Part shown: one piece after another, positions 20,640 through 31,134 of the stretch | Position numbering within the stretch: the stretch's first letter is position 1 | How the letters are laid out: each line of letters opens with the position of its first letter | Assembly: GCF_001668615.1 (NCBI RefSeq) | Contig: NZ_LZMC01000049.1 | Span: 1-57,840 of the forward strand | DNA from: Mycobacterium sp. 1274761.0 | Lineage (GTDB): Bacteria; Actinomycetota; Actinomycetes; Mycobacteriales; Mycobacteriaceae | DNA: 57,840 nt | Direction: 5' to 3' | Made by a program: the position numbers and the translations under genes | The notes under the pieces: generated by a model | What the model was told of the DNA's origin: nothing | The model's input: the letters and a program-made list of their open reading frames with translations, nothing else | Database searches by the model: none

Positions 20640-21809
20640 GTGTCTGAGCCGCTAGAAAGTCCGCAGGTCGTGGTCACCGACGAAGAGATTTTCGATGCTC
20701 ACGTAGCCGGCAAGCTCTCCGTCGAACTGAAGGCTCCGCTGGATACCCAGCGGGCCCTGTCGATCGCCTACACCCCGGGTGTGGCTCAGGTCAGCCGCGC
20801 CATCGCCGCAGACCACACACTGGCCGCCCGCTACACGTGGGCCAGCCGACTGGTAGCGGTCGTCAGCGACGGCAGTGCCGTGCTCGGCCTCGGCGACATC
20901 GGACCCGCGGCGTCGCTGCCGGTGATGGAAGGCAAGTGCGGACTGTTCAAGGCCTACGGCGACCTGGACGCGATTCCGATCGTGCTCGACACCAAGGACC
21001 CAGACGAGATCGTCGAGACCCTGGTGCGGTTGCGGCCGACGTTCGGTGCCGTCAACCTCGAGGACATCTCGGCGCCGCGGTGCTTCGACATCGAGCGCCG
21101 GCTGATCGAGGCGCTGGACTGCCCGGTGATGCACGACGACCAGCACGGCACCGCGATCGTCGTGCTTGCGGCGATGATGGGCGCCACCAGAGTGCTCGAC
21201 CGCGACATCTCCTCGCTGCGCGTGGTGGTCTCCGGTGTGGGCGCCGCGGGCATGGCATGCGCGAATATCCTTCTCGCCGCTGGCGTTTCGGACATGACGG
21301 TGCTCGACTCCCGCGGCATTCTGCACCCCAACCGCGACGGCCTCACCCCGGTGAAGCTCGATCTAGCGCGACGCACCAACCCAGACGGTGTGTCTGGCGG
21401 AATGATCGAGGCGCTCAAGGGCGCCGACGTCTTCCTCGGGCTTTCGGGCGGCGTCGTCCCCGAGGAGCTCATCGCGACGATGGCGCCCGACGGCATCGTG
21501 TTCGCGCTGAGTAACCCCGACCCCGAGGTGCATCCGGACATCGCTGCCCGCCACGCCGCCATCGTCGCAACCGGACGCAGCGACTTCCCGAACCAGATCA
21601 ACAACGTGCTGGCGTTCCCCGGCGTGTTCCGCGGCGCGCTGGACGCCGGAGCCCGCAGGATCACCGAGCGCATGAAAGTCGCTGCGGCCGAGGCCATCTT
21701 CAGCGTCGTCGGTGACGACCTTGCCGCCGATCACATAGTCCCCAGCCCCTTGGACCCGCGTGTCGGGCCCGCGGTGGCGCAGGCCGTCGCGGCGGCAGCG
21801 GAGGACTGA
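20640..21809 (+). CDS. malic enzyme (short MaeA/MaeB-type, oxidative malate decarboxylase)
   Basis: Converts malate to pyruvate and CO2 with NAD(P). The 389-residue protein contains YTPGVAQVS (catalytic tyrosine), [26 protein letters not shown] (catalytic lysine), [24 protein letters not shown] (metal ligands) and the Rossmann motif [14 protein letters not shown]. It lacks the C-terminal phosphotransacetylase-like domain of long MaeB enzymes and is unlike the 548-residue Mez of M. tuberculosis. Cofactor preference is not determinable. Adjacent to mdh, it puts two malate-consuming enzymes side by side. lpqZ follows within 7 bp. Confidence 0.92.
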   Translation: MSEPLESPQVVVTDEEIFDAHVAGKLSVELKAPLDTQRALSIAYTPGVAQVSRAIAADHTLAARYTWASRLVAVVSDGSAVLGLGDIGPAASLPVMEGKCGLFKAYGDLDAIPIVLDTKDPDEIVETLVRLRPTFGAVNLEDISAPRCFDIERRLIEALDCPVMHDDQHGTAIVVLAAMMGATRVLDRDISSLRVVVSGVGAAGMACANILLAAGVSDMTVLDSRGILHPNRDGLTPVKLDLARRTNPDGVSGGMIEALKGADVFLGLSGGVVPEELIATMAPDGIVFALSNPDPEVHPDIAARHAAIVATGRSDFPNQINNVLAFPGVFRGALDAGARRITERMKVAAAEAIFSVVGDDLAADHIVPSPLDPRVGPAVAQAVAAAAED

Positions 21810-21816
21810 CTTCTCG

Positions 21817-22662
21817 ATGGCGGCCCGTCGGCTCGTCGCAGCGCTGCTGACGGCGCTGGTCGTCGCCGGCTGCGGCGCCCAGGCCGGGCGCCCGTCGATC
21901 GCCGTCGGGGCGCGTGACGACGTCGTCTCGACGCTGGTGGCGAACCTGTATGCGGCGGCGCTGCGGATCTACGGCACCCCGGCCCACGTGGCGGTGGTGT
22001 CGGATCCGCTGAAAGGACTCGACACAGCAGACATCACGGTGGTGCCCGGATTCACCGGTCGTCTGCTCGAGACGTTTGCGCCCGGCGCGACGGCGCGATC
22101 GGCAGCACAGGTCTACCGCGAGTTGGTCTCGGCGCTGCCGGAGGGCGTGGCGGCCGGGGACTACGCAGAAGCCGCCGAGGACAAGCCGGCCCTGGCGGTG
22201 AGCGAGGCCACCGCCAAAGACTGGCGATCACGGGAGGTGACGGCGGCGGTGCGCCGTTGCGACAAGCTCGACATCGGCGCTGCCGTGGGTGCGCCGTACC
22301 CGAAGACGGTTGGCACGTGCGCCCCAGCGGTGCGCGAATACCCATCAGCGGCAAAGCTTTTCGAGTCACTGCGCGTTAGGCAGCTGAATGCTGCGTGGAC
22401 ATCGACCGCTGATCCGGATATCCCGGCCGATGCGGTGGTGCTCGGGGACCGCACCGCGCTCATCCGCGCGGAGAACGTTGTCCCGCTGTACCGCCGCAAC
22501 GAGCTGACCGAGATGCAGGTCCTCGCGCTCAACGAGGTGGCCGGGGTGCTGGACACGGCTGGCCTGGTGCAGCTGCGTCGCCAGGTGGCCGCCGGCGCCG
22601 ACCCCGCCCTCGTCGCCGATGGCTACCTGGCCGAACACCCGCTGGGCGCCACCAGCCGATAG
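21817..22662 (+). CDS. lpqZ: lipoprotein LpqZ, OpuAC-type osmoprotectant-binding fold
   Basis: A 281-residue lipoprotein with signal peptide and lipobox LVVAGC (C19), then a substrate-binding domain of the glycine-betaine/choline OpuAC class: ARDDVVSTLVANLYAAAL near the start and NEVAGVLDTAGLVQLRRQV near the end. No permease or ATPase is adjacent, so it may be an orphan or serve a transporter encoded elsewhere. Equivalent by position and length to Rv1244. ATG 21817 lies 7 bp after the malic enzyme stop with GGAGG overlapping that stop; likely one operon. Confidence 0.85.
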   Translation: MAARRLVAALLTALVVAGCGAQAGRPSIAVGARDDVVSTLVANLYAAALRIYGTPAHVAVVSDPLKGLDTADITVVPGFTGRLLETFAPGATARSAAQVYRELVSALPEGVAAGDYAEAAEDKPALAVSEATAKDWRSREVTAAVRRCDKLDIGAAVGAPYPKTVGTCAPAVREYPSAAKLFESLRVRQLNAAWTSTADPDIPADAVVLGDRTALIRAENVVPLYRRNELTEMQVLALNEVAGVLDTAGLVQLRRQVAAGADPALVADGYLAEHPLGATSR

Positions 22663-22666
22663 CCGG

Positions 22667-23503
22667 TCACGCCAGCGTGCGCGTCGGCCCCTGGTGCGAC
22701 ATTACGGCGGCGACCACGCGCTGATAGCGGGGGCCGGCGATGCGCGCGAACAGTTCGAGGGTCTTTGCGTCGTTGCCGACGAGCACCCGTGCCCTGTTCT
22801 TGCGTACGCCGTCCAGAATGACCCGCGCGGCCCTCTGCGGTGACGTACTGGCCAGGCGCTTGTCGAAGTACTTGGCGAGCGCTTCCTGGTCCACCCCTTC
22901 CGCTGCGGCCGAGTTGCGGGCGATCGCGGTCTTGATGCCGCCAGGGTGGACGCACGTCACCTTCACCGGGTGGCCGGCGATGATCATCTCCTGGCGCAAT
23001 GCCTCGGTGAAGCCGCGCACGGCGAACTTGGCCGCGTTGTACCCGCCCTGCCCCGGCACTGCGAGGAGCCCGAAGATGCTGGAGATGTTGACGACATGTC
23101 CATCGCCGGAGGCGATCAGATGGGGCAGAAAGATTTTGGTGCCGTTGACCACACCCCAGTAGTCGACGTCCATCACCCGCTCGATGTCCTTGAACTGGCT
23201 GGCTTCGATGCTGCCCATGAACGTGATGCCGGCGTTGTTGTAGATCTGGTTGACGGTGCCGTAGTGCTCCTTGACGGCGTCGGCGTACAGCTCGAACGCC
23301 TCGCGCTCGGTGACGTCGAGCCGGTCGGCCTTCACGGGTGCGCCGATGGCCTTGAGCCGCTCCTCGGTCGCGGCGAGGCCCTCGCTGTTGACGTCGCTGA
23401 TCGCCAGCTTGGCTCCGCAGCGGCCGAGCTCGATGGCCAGCGCCTGCCCAATGCCGGAGCCGGCGCCGGTGATGACGGCGACTTTCCCGTCGAAGCCTTT
23501 CAT
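22667..23503 (-). CDS. short-chain dehydrogenase/reductase (Rv1245c-like)
   Basis: Classical SDR of 278 residues: cofactor motif TGAGSGIG (12-19), NNAG (89-92), catalytic S141/S142, Y155 and K159 (YNAAK). D38 after the second strand suggests NAD preference (inference). Very similar to Rv1245c, whose substrate is unknown. Convergent with lpqZ, with 4 bp between stops. A GGGGG tract precedes ATG 23503. Confidence 0.92.
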   Translation of the reverse strand: MKGFDGKVAVITGAGSGIGQALAIELGRCGAKLAISDVNSEGLAATEERLKAIGAPVKADRLDVTEREAFELYADAVKEHYGTVNQIYNNAGITFMGSIEASQFKDIERVMDVDYWGVVNGTKIFLPHLIASGDGHVVNISSIFGLLAVPGQGGYNAAKFAVRGFTEALRQEMIIAGHPVKVTCVHPGGIKTAIARNSAAAEGVDQEALAKYFDKRLASTSPQRAARVILDGVRKNRARVLVGNDAKTLELFARIAGPRYQRVVAAVMSHQGPTRTLA

Positions 23504-23541
23504 GCACGCACCCCCAAGGATGTGGTCGGACTCCGACGAGG

Positions 23542-24678
23542 TTAGCCGTTACCCGCGGTCCTGGTTACGGCGGGAGGCTCCGAGGGCCCGAGGCGGTTAC
23601 TTTCGGTGATTGGGTTCGCAGCTGAGCGCGCTTGATTGCCTCCGCTGGCCTTGGCCGCGTACATCGCGGTGTCTGCCGATCTGATGAGCTCGTCGACGGA
23701 GGTCGTTGCGTGCGCGCCGACGATCTGTTTCACCGCGGCACTCGTGTGGCCGATGCTTGCCGTGACGGCGTGGGGTAGCGCGGCGACTGCCGTGCACAGT
23801 CGCACGGCGAGCGAGTGGGCGCCCGACGGCGGAACGGTCAGCGCGATGAGGAACTCCTCGCCGCCGGCGCGACATATCGCCGCCCGCGTCGGAACGTGGC
23901 ATCGGAGCAGCTCCGCCACGGCCAGCAGAGCACGATCGCCTGCCTGGTGCCCATGGCTGTCGTTGATTCGTTTGAAGTCATCGAGGTCGAGCATGAGTAC
24001 CGCCAGATGGGTGTCCTCCGGACGAGCGCTGACCAGGGCGCCGTGGACGGCGTCGCTGAATCCGCGTCGGTTGAGCAGTCCGGTGAGCGGGTCTTGGTCG
24101 GAATGTGTCGCATACTGCCCCATGGCCCGTGTGGTCCCGCGGATTGCCAGCGGCACCACGACGTTGAGCAGCCAGATGATCCAGAAGGCTGATGCGGCGG
24201 TAGCGAAGTTCGTCTGACCGGCCAATCGGATGGCCGAAATCAGCCCGGCCGCTATGCCGATGACGAAATTGAATAGAACGAGTTTGTTGGTGTGGAAGAA
24301 CGCCATGTACCCACCCGTGACGGCCGTGGCGGCACAGCCCAACGCAGCCGTCGAGGTGGCCGGCTGCGCCAGGCTCCATGCTGCGATGGACAGCGTCCCG
24401 ACGCAGACGAAGACTTCCGATTGCCGCCGGGTCGGCCAACGGGTCAGCCAGAACACCGTCATCCCCGCGCAGAATGCGGCGCCTGCCGAGCCGATCAGAA
24501 TCGTGGCGGTGGTGGTACCGCGCAGCTGGACAAATAACGCGAAAGGCGCCAGCCCCGAAGAGGCCGCGACGATAGCCATGACAATCTGAGCCGAACGAAT
24601 CATTCCGCGATTACGGAGGAACTTCGTTACCCATTCGAACTGATCAGGCTGGGCCCACCACATGGCTATTCGTGACAT
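23542..24678 (-). CDS. membrane GGDEF-domain diguanylate cyclase
   Basis: A 378-residue protein with about six membrane helices (30-180) and a C-terminal GGDEF domain (195-345). The active-site loop is GGEEF (272-276), which is catalytically competent in this family, and DLDDFKRINDSHGHQAGD provides the metal and substrate region. The RxxD inhibitory site expected five residues before GGEEF is absent (TRAAICRA), so product feedback through the I-site is unlikely. Predicted to make c-di-GMP from two GTP in response to an unknown membrane signal. GGAGGG lies 11 bases before ATG 24678; a TAATGT -10 candidate is at 24735-24740 on the minus strand. Confidence 0.85.
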   Translation of the reverse strand: MSRIAMWWAQPDQFEWVTKFLRNRGMIRSAQIVMAIVAASSGLAPFALFVQLRGTTTATILIGSAGAAFCAGMTVFWLTRWPTRRQSEVFVCVGTLSIAAWSLAQPATSTAALGCAATAVTGGYMAFFHTNKLVLFNFVIGIAAGLISAIRLAGQTNFATAASAFWIIWLLNVVVPLAIRGTTRAMGQYATHSDQDPLTGLLNRRGFSDAVHGALVSARPEDTHLAVLMLDLDDFKRINDSHGHQAGDRALLAVAELLRCHVPTRAAICRAGGEEFLIALTVPPSGAHSLAVRLCTAVAALPHAVTASIGHTSAAVKQIVGAHATTSVDELIRSADTAMYAAKASGGNQARSAANPITESNRLGPSEPPAVTRTAGNG

Positions 24679-25069
24679 GAAGCCAAGGGCCCTCCGACTT
24701 CGCGTGAGCAGCTAAGCGAATTCGTGCGCCTTCTACATTACAAGGGGTTGGATTTGCTGCAAGACACCAATTTCTGGTACCGGCGTGCCGCTTCTTACTT
24801 GGCCTTCCCGCGCACTGTTGACTCCTTCGGCGCCTCACTAGATATCTAGCTCGTGGGTTGCGCGGTGTCGCAGCTTACGCGCTGTCTTCTAGACAGGGTC
24901 TACGAAAGGTTTGCTGGAGGCGAATATTGCGTCGCGTGACGCAAGTGCGGCAAACGGATTGTCTGGAAGCGCTGAACAGAACGTTCGCTCCCGTGAATCG
25001 TCGGTGGTGTTACGCGCGCTGTCCGGGCCCGGCGGTGAGTATTTGACTACTTCAGTGGAGTCGCTTCGC
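24679..25069. other. 391-bp intergenic region, AT-richer, no gene recognised
   Basis: Between the GGDEF gene start and the kgd stop. It is visibly less GC-rich than its surroundings. It holds the probable GGDEF promoter at one end, the 12-bp palindrome CTAGATATCTAG (24838-24849) and the small hairpin TGCGTC-GCGT-GACGCA (24928-24943). No tRNA, known RNA or convincing small CDS was found; short open frames have no ribosome sites or family resemblance. Confidence 0.5.
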
Positions 25070-28000
25070 TCAGGAGAACGCCTCGTCGATGATTTCCTGC
25101 TGCTCCACCGCGTGCACCTTCGACGACCCCGACGACGGCGCCGACATCGCGCGCCGCGATATCCGCTTGAGGCCCGTCAACTTCTCGGGCAGCAGCTCGG
25201 GCAGCGTCAGGCCGAACGTCGGCCATGCCCCCTGGTTGGCCGGCTCCTCCTGCGCCCAGATGTACTGCTCGACGTTCGGGTAGCGGTCCAGCGTCTCGTT
25301 CAGCCGCCGTTTCGGCAGCGGCGCGAGCTGCTCGATCCGCACGATCGCCACATCGTCGCGCTTGTCCTTGTTCTTGCGCGCCACCAACTCGTAGTAGAGC
25401 TTGCCGCTGGTCATCAGCACCCGTTTCACCTTGTCACGGTCGCCGTCACCGTCGGTATAGGTCGGCTCTTCGAGGACCGAACGGAACTTCTGCTCGGTGA
25501 AGTCACGAATGTCGCTGACCGCGGCCTTGTTTCGCAGCATCGACTTCGGCGTGAACACGATCAACGGGCGGTGGATCCCGTCGAGCGCATGCCGCCTCAG
25601 CAGATGGAAGTAGTTCGCCGGCGTCGACGGCATCGCGATCGTCATCGAACCCTCGGCCCACAACAGCAGGAACCGTTCGATGCGCCCAGAGGTGTGGTCG
25701 GGGCCCTGACCCTCGTGGCCGTGCGGTAGCAGCAGCACGACGTCGGACAGCTGACCCCATTTGGCCTCACCGGAGCTGATGAACTCGTCGATGATCGACT
25801 GCGCTCCGTTGACGAAGTCGCCGAATTGCGCCTCCCACAACACAACTGCGTCCTGGTTGCCGACCGAGTAACCGTATTCGAAACCGACGGCGGCGTATTC
25901 GGACAGCGCGGAGTCGTACACCATCAGCCTGCCGCCGGTCGGTTCACCGTCGGAGTTGGTGGCCAGCAGTTGCAGCGGGGTGAACTCGGCGCCGGTCTTG
26001 CGGTCGATGATCACCGAGTGTCGCTGGGTGAACGTTCCACGCCTGGTGTCCTGACCCGACAGCCGGATCAGCTTGCCCTCGGCGATCAACGAGCCGAGCG
26101 CCAGCAGCTCGGCGAAAGCCCAGTCGACCTTGCCCTCGTAGGCCATTTCTCGGCGCTTCTCCAGCACCGGCTTGACGCGCGAGTGCACGGTGAAGCCTTC
26201 GGGCAGATCCAGATGCGCGTCACCGATGCGCGCCAGCAGCGACTTATCGACGGCAGTGTCCATGCCGGCGGGCACCATCTGGTCGCTTTCCACTGACGCG
26301 CTGGGCTCGATCGCGTGTTTCTCGAGCTCGCGGACCTCGTTGAAGACCTGTTCCAGCTGGCCCTGGTAGTCGCGCAGGGCGTCTTCGGCCTCTTTCATCG
26401 AGATATCGCCGCGGCCGATCAACGCTTCGGTGTAGGTCTTGCGCACACCGCGCTTGGTGTCGATGGCGTCATACATCGACGGCTGCGTCATCGACGGGTC
26501 GTCGCCCTCGTTGTGCCCGCGGCGGCGGTAGCACAGCATGTCGATGACGACGTCCTTCTTGAACTTCTGCCGGAAGTCCATCGCCAGCCGCGCCACCCAC
26601 ACCGCGGCCTCGGGGTCGTCGCCGTTGACGTGGAAGATCGGCGCGCCGATCATTTTCGCGACGTCGGTGCAGTACTCCGACGACTTTGCATCGGAAGGCG
26701 AAGTGGTGAAACCGATCTGGTTGTTCACGATGATGTGGATCGTGCCGCCGGTGCGGTACCCGCGAAGCAGCGCGAGGTTCAGTGTCTCGGCCACCACACC
26801 CTGACCGGCGAACGCCGCGTCGCCGTGCAACATCAGCGGAACCACGGAAAAATCTTCGGAACCGTCGACTCCCTTGCCGATGTCCAACAGGTCCTGCTTG
26901 GCCCGCACGATGCCTTCCAGCACCGGGTCCACCGCCTCGAGGTGCGACGGGTTGGCCACCAGCGATACCGCAATGTCGTTGTCGCCGAACATCTGTATGT
27001 AGGTGCCGTTGGCGCCCAGGTGATATTTCACGTCACCGGAGCCGTGCGCCTGCGACGGGTTCAGGTTGCCCTCGAACTCCGAGAAGATCTGGCTGTACGG
27101 CTTGCCGACAATATTGGCCAGCACGTTGAGCCTGCCGCGGTGCGGCATGCCAATGACAACCTCGTCCAGGCTATGCTCGGCGGCCTGGTCGATGACGGCG
27201 TCCATCATCGGAATGACGGTTTCGGCGCCCTCCAGCGAAAATCGCTTCTGCCCAACGTATTTCGTCTGCAGGAACGTCTCGAACGCTTCGGCGGCGTTCA
27301 GCTTGCTCAAAATGTACTTCTGCTGCGCGACGGTCGGCTTCTCGTGCTTGACCTCGACGCGCTCCTCGAGCCACTTCTGTTGCTCGGGCTCGAGGATGTG
27401 GGTGTACTCGACACCGACGTGGCGGCAGTACGAGTCGCGCAGCAACCCGAGCACGTCGCGCAGCTTCTTGCGTTCGGCACCGGCGAAGCCGTTGACCTTG
27501 AACACCCGGTCGAGGTCCCACAGGGTCAACCCGTGCGTGGTGACGTCGAGATCGGGATGGTTGCGGAATCGGCTCTTGTCCAACCGAAGTGGGTCGATGT
27601 CGGCCATCAGATGTCCGCGGTTGCGGTAGGCCGCGATCAACTCGATGACGCGGGCGTTCTTGTCCTCGATCGAGTCGGGATTGTCGGTGCGCCACCGCAC
27701 CGGCTCGTACGGGATGCCCAGTTCGTGAAAGATCTCGTCGAAGAAATCGTCGGACAGCAGCAGCTCGTGCACGGTGCGCAGGAAGTCGCCCGACTCCGCA
27801 CCCTGGATGATGCGGTGATCGTAGGTGGACGTCAGCGTGATGAGCTTGCCGATACCGAGTTCGGCGATGCGTTCCTCGCTGGCGCCCTGGAACTCGGCGG
27901 GGTACTCCATCGCGCCGACGCCGATGATCGCGCCCTGGCCGCGCATCAGCCGCGGCACCGAGTGCACCGTTCCGATGGTGCCGGGGTTCGTCAACGAGAT

Positions 28001-28840
28001 CGTCACACCGGAGAAGTCCTCGGCGGTCAGCTTGCCGTCGCGGGCGCGTCGCACGATGTCCTCGTAGGCGGCGATGAACTGGCCGAAGCGCATGGTCTCG
28101 GCGCCCTTGATCGCAGCGACGACCAGCTGCCGGTTGCCGTCCTTGCCCTGCAGGTCGATGGCGAGCCCGAGGTTGGTGTGCGCGGGCGTGATCGCGTTTG
28201 GCTTGCCGTCCACCTCAGCGAAGTGGCGGTTCATGTTCGGGAACTTCTTGACCGCCTGCACCAGGGCGTAGCCGATCAGGTGGGTGAACGAGATCTTGCC
28301 GCCGCGGGTGCGTTTCAGGTGGTTGTTGATGACGATGCGGTTGTCGATCATCAGCTTGGCCGGGATGGCGCGCACGCTGGTCGCGGTCGGCACGTCCAGC
28401 GACGCCGACATGTTCTTCACGACCGCAGCGGCCGCGCCCCGCAACACCTGCGCTTCGTCGGTAGGCTCCGCCGACTTCGCCTCGGCCGCCTTCGGTTTGG
28501 CGGGCTCGCTCTTGGCGGGCTCGGCTTTGCGCTTCGGTGGGGCGGATTGCTTCTTGACGAGCGACGGCTGCGCAGGCGCCGGCTTGCTGGGCGCGGCGCC
28601 GTTGCCGTGTCCGGTATTCGGCGCAGGCGCGGGGCCGGGCTCGCGCGGGGTCAGCGGCGCCGACACTGACGGCTTCCCGTCGGCGACGTCCATGGCGGTC
28701 TCGGTGTTCGATTCGGGCGAGTAGTCGACGAGGAACTCATGCCAACTGGGATCGACCGAGGAGGGATCTTCGCGGAATTTGCGGTACATCTCCTCGACCA
28801 ACCACTCGTTCTGTCCGAATGGTGAAGTTGAACTGCTCAC
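25070..28840 (-). CDS. kgd: multifunctional 2-oxoglutarate decarboxylase / dehydrogenase E1-E2 component Kgd
   Basis: A 1256-residue enzyme. Residues about 1-35 are the E1 N-terminal segment ([15 protein letters not shown]), followed by a low-complexity Ala/Pro/Lys linker (50-120), the E2-like acyltransferase domain (about 125-340, with the [16 protein letters not shown] active-site region), then the ThDP-dependent E1 domain ([56 protein letters not shown]). It decarboxylates 2-oxoglutarate and, with Lpd and DlaT, forms succinyl-CoA; in mycobacteria it is inhibited by GarA (family knowledge). No lipoyl domain is present, as expected for Kgd. GTG 28840 is chosen because the mature start resembles [13 protein letters not shown] of relatives and GAGGCGAG lies eight bases upstream. 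Confidence 0.97.
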   Translation of the reverse strand: MSSSTSPFGQNEWLVEEMYRKFREDPSSVDPSWHEFLVDYSPESNTETAMDVADGKPSVSAPLTPREPGPAPAPNTGHGNGAAPSKPAPAQPSLVKKQSAPPKRKAEPAKSEPAKPKAAEAKSAEPTDEAQVLRGAAAAVVKNMSASLDVPTATSVRAIPAKLMIDNRIVINNHLKRTRGGKISFTHLIGYALVQAVKKFPNMNRHFAEVDGKPNAITPAHTNLGLAIDLQGKDGNRQLVVAAIKGAETMRFGQFIAAYEDIVRRARDGKLTAEDFSGVTISLTNPGTIGTVHSVPRLMRGQGAIIGVGAMEYPAEFQGASEERIAELGIGKLITLTSTYDHRIIQGAESGDFLRTVHELLLSDDFFDEIFHELGIPYEPVRWRTDNPDSIEDKNARVIELIAAYRNRGHLMADIDPLRLDKSRFRNHPDLDVTTHGLTLWDLDRVFKVNGFAGAERKKLRDVLGLLRDSYCRHVGVEYTHILEPEQQKWLEERVEVKHEKPTVAQQKYILSKLNAAEAFETFLQTKYVGQKRFSLEGAETVIPMMDAVIDQAAEHSLDEVVIGMPHRGRLNVLANIVGKPYSQIFSEFEGNLNPSQAHGSGDVKYHLGANGTYIQMFGDNDIAVSLVANPSHLEAVDPVLEGIVRAKQDLLDIGKGVDGSEDFSVVPLMLHGDAAFAGQGVVAETLNLALLRGYRTGGTIHIIVNNQIGFTTSPSDAKSSEYCTDVAKMIGAPIFHVNGDDPEAAVWVARLAMDFRQKFKKDVVIDMLCYRRRGHNEGDDPSMTQPSMYDAIDTKRGVRKTYTEALIGRGDISMKEAEDALRDYQGQLEQVFNEVRELEKHAIEPSASVESDQMVPAGMDTAVDKSLLARIGDAHLDLPEGFTVHSRVKPVLEKRREMAYEGKVDWAFAELLALGSLIAEGKLIRLSGQDTRRGTFTQRHSVIIDRKTGAEFTPLQLLATNSDGEPTGGRLMVYDSALSEYAAVGFEYGYSVGNQDAVVLWEAQFGDFVNGAQSIIDEFISSGEAKWGQLSDVVLLLPHGHEGQGPDHTSGRIERFLLLWAEGSMTIAMPSTPANYFHLLRRHALDGIHRPLIVFTPKSMLRNKAAVSDIRDFTEQKFRSVLEEPTYTDGDGDRDKVKRVLMTSGKLYYELVARKNKDKRDDVAIVRIEQLAPLPKRRLNETLDRYPNVEQYIWAQEEPANQGAWPTFGLTLPELLPEKLTGLKRISRRAMSAPSSGSSKVHAVEQQEIIDEAFS

Positions 28841-29006
28841 GGCAGCTACTCGCCTCGATTCCTTCTTTTTCGGCAAGTGTCCCAACCGACGCCTGCCCGT
28901 CTGTGGTTCCATCCAGCCTGCGGTTACCCCGCATCAACGCCGCCTAAAGGCTAGCGCTTCTGCGCATGCGCAGAGTCACAAGAGCCTCAATCGCCCACCG
29001 GCGATG

Positions 29007-29753
29007 TCAGCCCTGCGGGGAGGGCAACACATGCAGCTTCGACGGCCAGCGCGGCGGCGGAGAGCCGAAGGCCATGCGCGCGTTGGAGATGATGCGCTTG
29101 CCCATCAGTCGATTGCCGACCCCGCCGACGACGGCGCCGATGCCGACCGGCAGCAGCTTGCCGAAGGCGATCGCGCCTCGCTTGAGCGCGTATCGCTTGA
29201 CGAAGTAGCGCAGCAACCTCGAATTCAGTTGCGACACCGCGGGTAGCGGCAAGGTTGCCGCGCCGTCACTGAGCCACGCCCCCCGGGTCCGACCGGGGCC
29301 GAGCAGCTCGGCGACCGCGTGCCTGCTGTCCTCGCCCACTAGCACGGCCAGCACCAGGGCCCGCCTGCGCTCGCGGTGCTCGGCGGGGATGCCGTGCACC
29401 TCGGCCACGGCGAGCACGAACACCGCCGTCGCCTCCAAGAACACCACGGTCTCGCCGGCCACCGCCGACAGCGCCGCCAACGTGCCGATCCCCGGGATGG
29501 CCGCCGCGGAGCCGACGGCCGCGCCGCTGGCCATCACCGCTGCCATGTATCGCTTCTCCAGCTTGGTGACGATCTCGGCGGGCGTCGCGTCCGGGCTGTC
29601 TTCCCGCAGCCGATTCACGTAGGCCCGCACGGCGGGGCCCTGCGCGCGGGCGCCGCGCTCGATGATCTCCGAGAGCGCGCGCGCAGCCGCGCCAGGATGG
29701 TCGTCGGATTTCTTGGTAGCCGGCAGCTGGCTGGCCTTGGACCGAGCGCTCAA
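29007..29753 (-). CDS. membrane protein of unknown function (Rv1249c-like)
   Basis: A 248-residue protein with an N-terminal helical polar region, a hydrophobic hairpin (about 73-115: VMASGAAVGSAAAIPGIGTLAALSAV, in pieces, then VVFLEATAVFVLAV) and a further Gly-rich hydrophobic segment (196-215). TTG at 29753 is the likely start, with a strong GGAGG six bases before it; no ATG or GTG is better placed. Conserved beside kgd in mycobacteria, same strand, 166 bp upstream of it. Function unknown. Confidence 0.82.
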   Translation of the reverse strand: MSARSKASQLPATKKSDDHPGAAARALSEIIERGARAQGPAVRAYVNRLREDSPDATPAEIVTKLEKRYMAAVMASGAAVGSAAAIPGIGTLAALSAVAGETVVFLEATAVFVLAVAEVHGIPAEHRERRRALVLAVLVGEDSRHAVAELLGPGRTRGAWLSDGAATLPLPAVSQLNSRLLRYFVKRYALKRGAIAFGKLLPVGIGAVVGGVGNRLMGKRIISNARMAFGSPPPRWPSKLHVLPSPQG

Positions 29754-29860
29754 TGCGGCCTCCTGCGATGGACGGGTAACCGTTGCTTTCAGGCTAACGG
29801 GTGTTCAACGAACGACCGAGGTCTCGAGTGCCCGGCACCACCAGGGAAGAAAATATTGAT

Positions 29861-29872
29861 TTAGCGTGCTAA
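29861..29872. promoter_or_regulatory. operator-like palindrome upstream of MFS exporter
   Basis: TTAGC-GT-GCTAA is a perfect palindrome 8 bp upstream of ATG 29881, in AT-rich DNA that probably contains the promoter. The shape suits a MarR or TetR repressor. No regulator gene is adjacent. Confidence 0.45.
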
Positions 29873-29880
29873 TCATTCTC

Positions 29881-31134
29881 ATGGCAACATCGCCCACTGT
29901 GAATTCACACGCACCCAGCCGCTGGCGCATGATCATTGTGCTGGGTGTGATGGTCGCCCTGGGCCCGCTGACCATCGACATGTACCTGCCCGCTCTGCCC
30001 AAAATCGCCGACGACCTGTCGGTGTCCTCCTCTGTCGTGCAACTGACGCTGACCGGAACGCTGGCCGGGTTGGCGCTGGGCCAGTTGATCGTCGGCCCGC
30101 TGTCCGATTCGCTAGGCCGCAGACGCCCGCTGATGGCGGGCATCGTCGTGCACATGGTGGCCTCGGTCATCTGCATGCTCGCGCCGAACGTGACGGTGTT
30201 GGGGCTGGCCCGCGGACTGCAGGGCGTCGGGGCCGCCGCGGGCATGGTGGTGGCGATCGCCGTGGTCGGCGACCTGTTCAGCGACTCCGCCGCCGCGACG
30301 GTGTTGTCCCGGCTCATGCTGGTGCTGGGCGTCGCGCCGGTCGTCGCGCCGTCATTGGGTGCCGCGGTGTTGCTGCACGGCTCCTGGCACTGGGTGTTCA
30401 CCGCGCTGGTGCTTCTCGCCGGCGCGCTGCTGCTGGTGGCGGCGCTGGCGCTGCCCGAGACGTTGCCGCCGTCGCACCGCAGGCCGTTACGGGTACGCGG
30501 CATCGCCGCCACGTATCTCGAACTGCTGCGCGACGCGCGGTTCGTCATCCTCGTGCTGGTGGCCGCGCTGGGCATGTCGGGGCTGTTCGCCTACATCGCG
30601 GCGGCGCCGTTCGTGCTGCAGGGCGGTTACGGCCTCGATCAGCAGGCGTTCGCGTTGGTGTTCGGCGCCGGCGCGGTGGCGCTGATCGGCGCCACCCAGT
30701 TCAATGTCGTGCTGCTGAAGCGGTTCACCCCACAGGCGATCACGTTGTGGGCGCTGGCCGCCGCGCTGCTCGCGGCGGGCGTATTCGTCGCCCTGTCGGT
30801 TGCCGAGGTCGGCGGCCTGGCCGGCTTCGTGGTGCCGGTGTGGGCCATCTTGGCGGCGATGGGCCTTGTCATCCCGAACGCACCGGCCGTCGCGCTGTCC
30901 CGGCACCCCGACGCCGCAGGCACCGCTGCCGCGCTTCTGGGCGCGGCGCAGTTCGGCCTCGGGGCAGCGGTGGCGCCGGTGGTGGGCGTGCTCGGCAATG
31001 ACGAGTTGGCGTTGGCCTCGGTGATGGCCGTCAGCGCGCTGGTGGCGCTGCTCGCCCTGATTGCGGTCGGTGTATCGACCAGCGACGACGCCGACGAGTC
31101 CGTGTCCGGCGAGGCGGTTTCCGAGCCCGCGTAG
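29881..31134 (+). CDS. Bcr/CflA-type MFS multidrug exporter
   Basis: A 417-residue, 12-helix major facilitator of the DHA1 Bcr/CflA type: PLTIDMYLPALPKIADDL early motif, conserved GQLIVGPLSDSLGRRRPL (motif A) and GLARGLQGVGAAAG. Drug-proton antiport is predicted; substrates unknown. ATG 29881 has no ribosome site, so translation may be leaderless or start from a very short leader just after the palindrome at 29861. No counterpart at this place in M. tuberculosis, which has only the larger exporter Rv1250. Confidence 0.88.
   Translation: MATSPTVNSHAPSRWRMIIVLGVMVALGPLTIDMYLPALPKIADDLSVSSSVVQLTLTGTLAGLALGQLIVGPLSDSLGRRRPLMAGIVVHMVASVICMLAPNVTVLGLARGLQGVGAAAGMVVAIAVVGDLFSDSAAATVLSRLMLVLGVAPVVAPSLGAAVLLHGSWHWVFTALVLLAGALLLVAALALPETLPPSHRRPLRVRGIAATYLELLRDARFVILVLVAALGMSGLFAYIAAAPFVLQGGYGLDQQAFALVFGAGAVALIGATQFNVVLLKRFTPQAITLWALAAALLAAGVFVALSVAEVGGLAGFVVPVWAILAAMGLVIPNAPAVALSRHPDAAGTAAALLGAAQFGLGAAVAPVVGVLGNDELALASVMAVSALVALLALIAVGVSTSDDADESVSGEAVSEPA

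Noticed and set aside
26315..28669. 784-codon open frame on the plus strand opposite kgd
   Set aside because: It is the reverse-complement shadow of a highly conserved coding region; high GC with strong third-position bias creates long antisense frames. No family motif or ribosome site.
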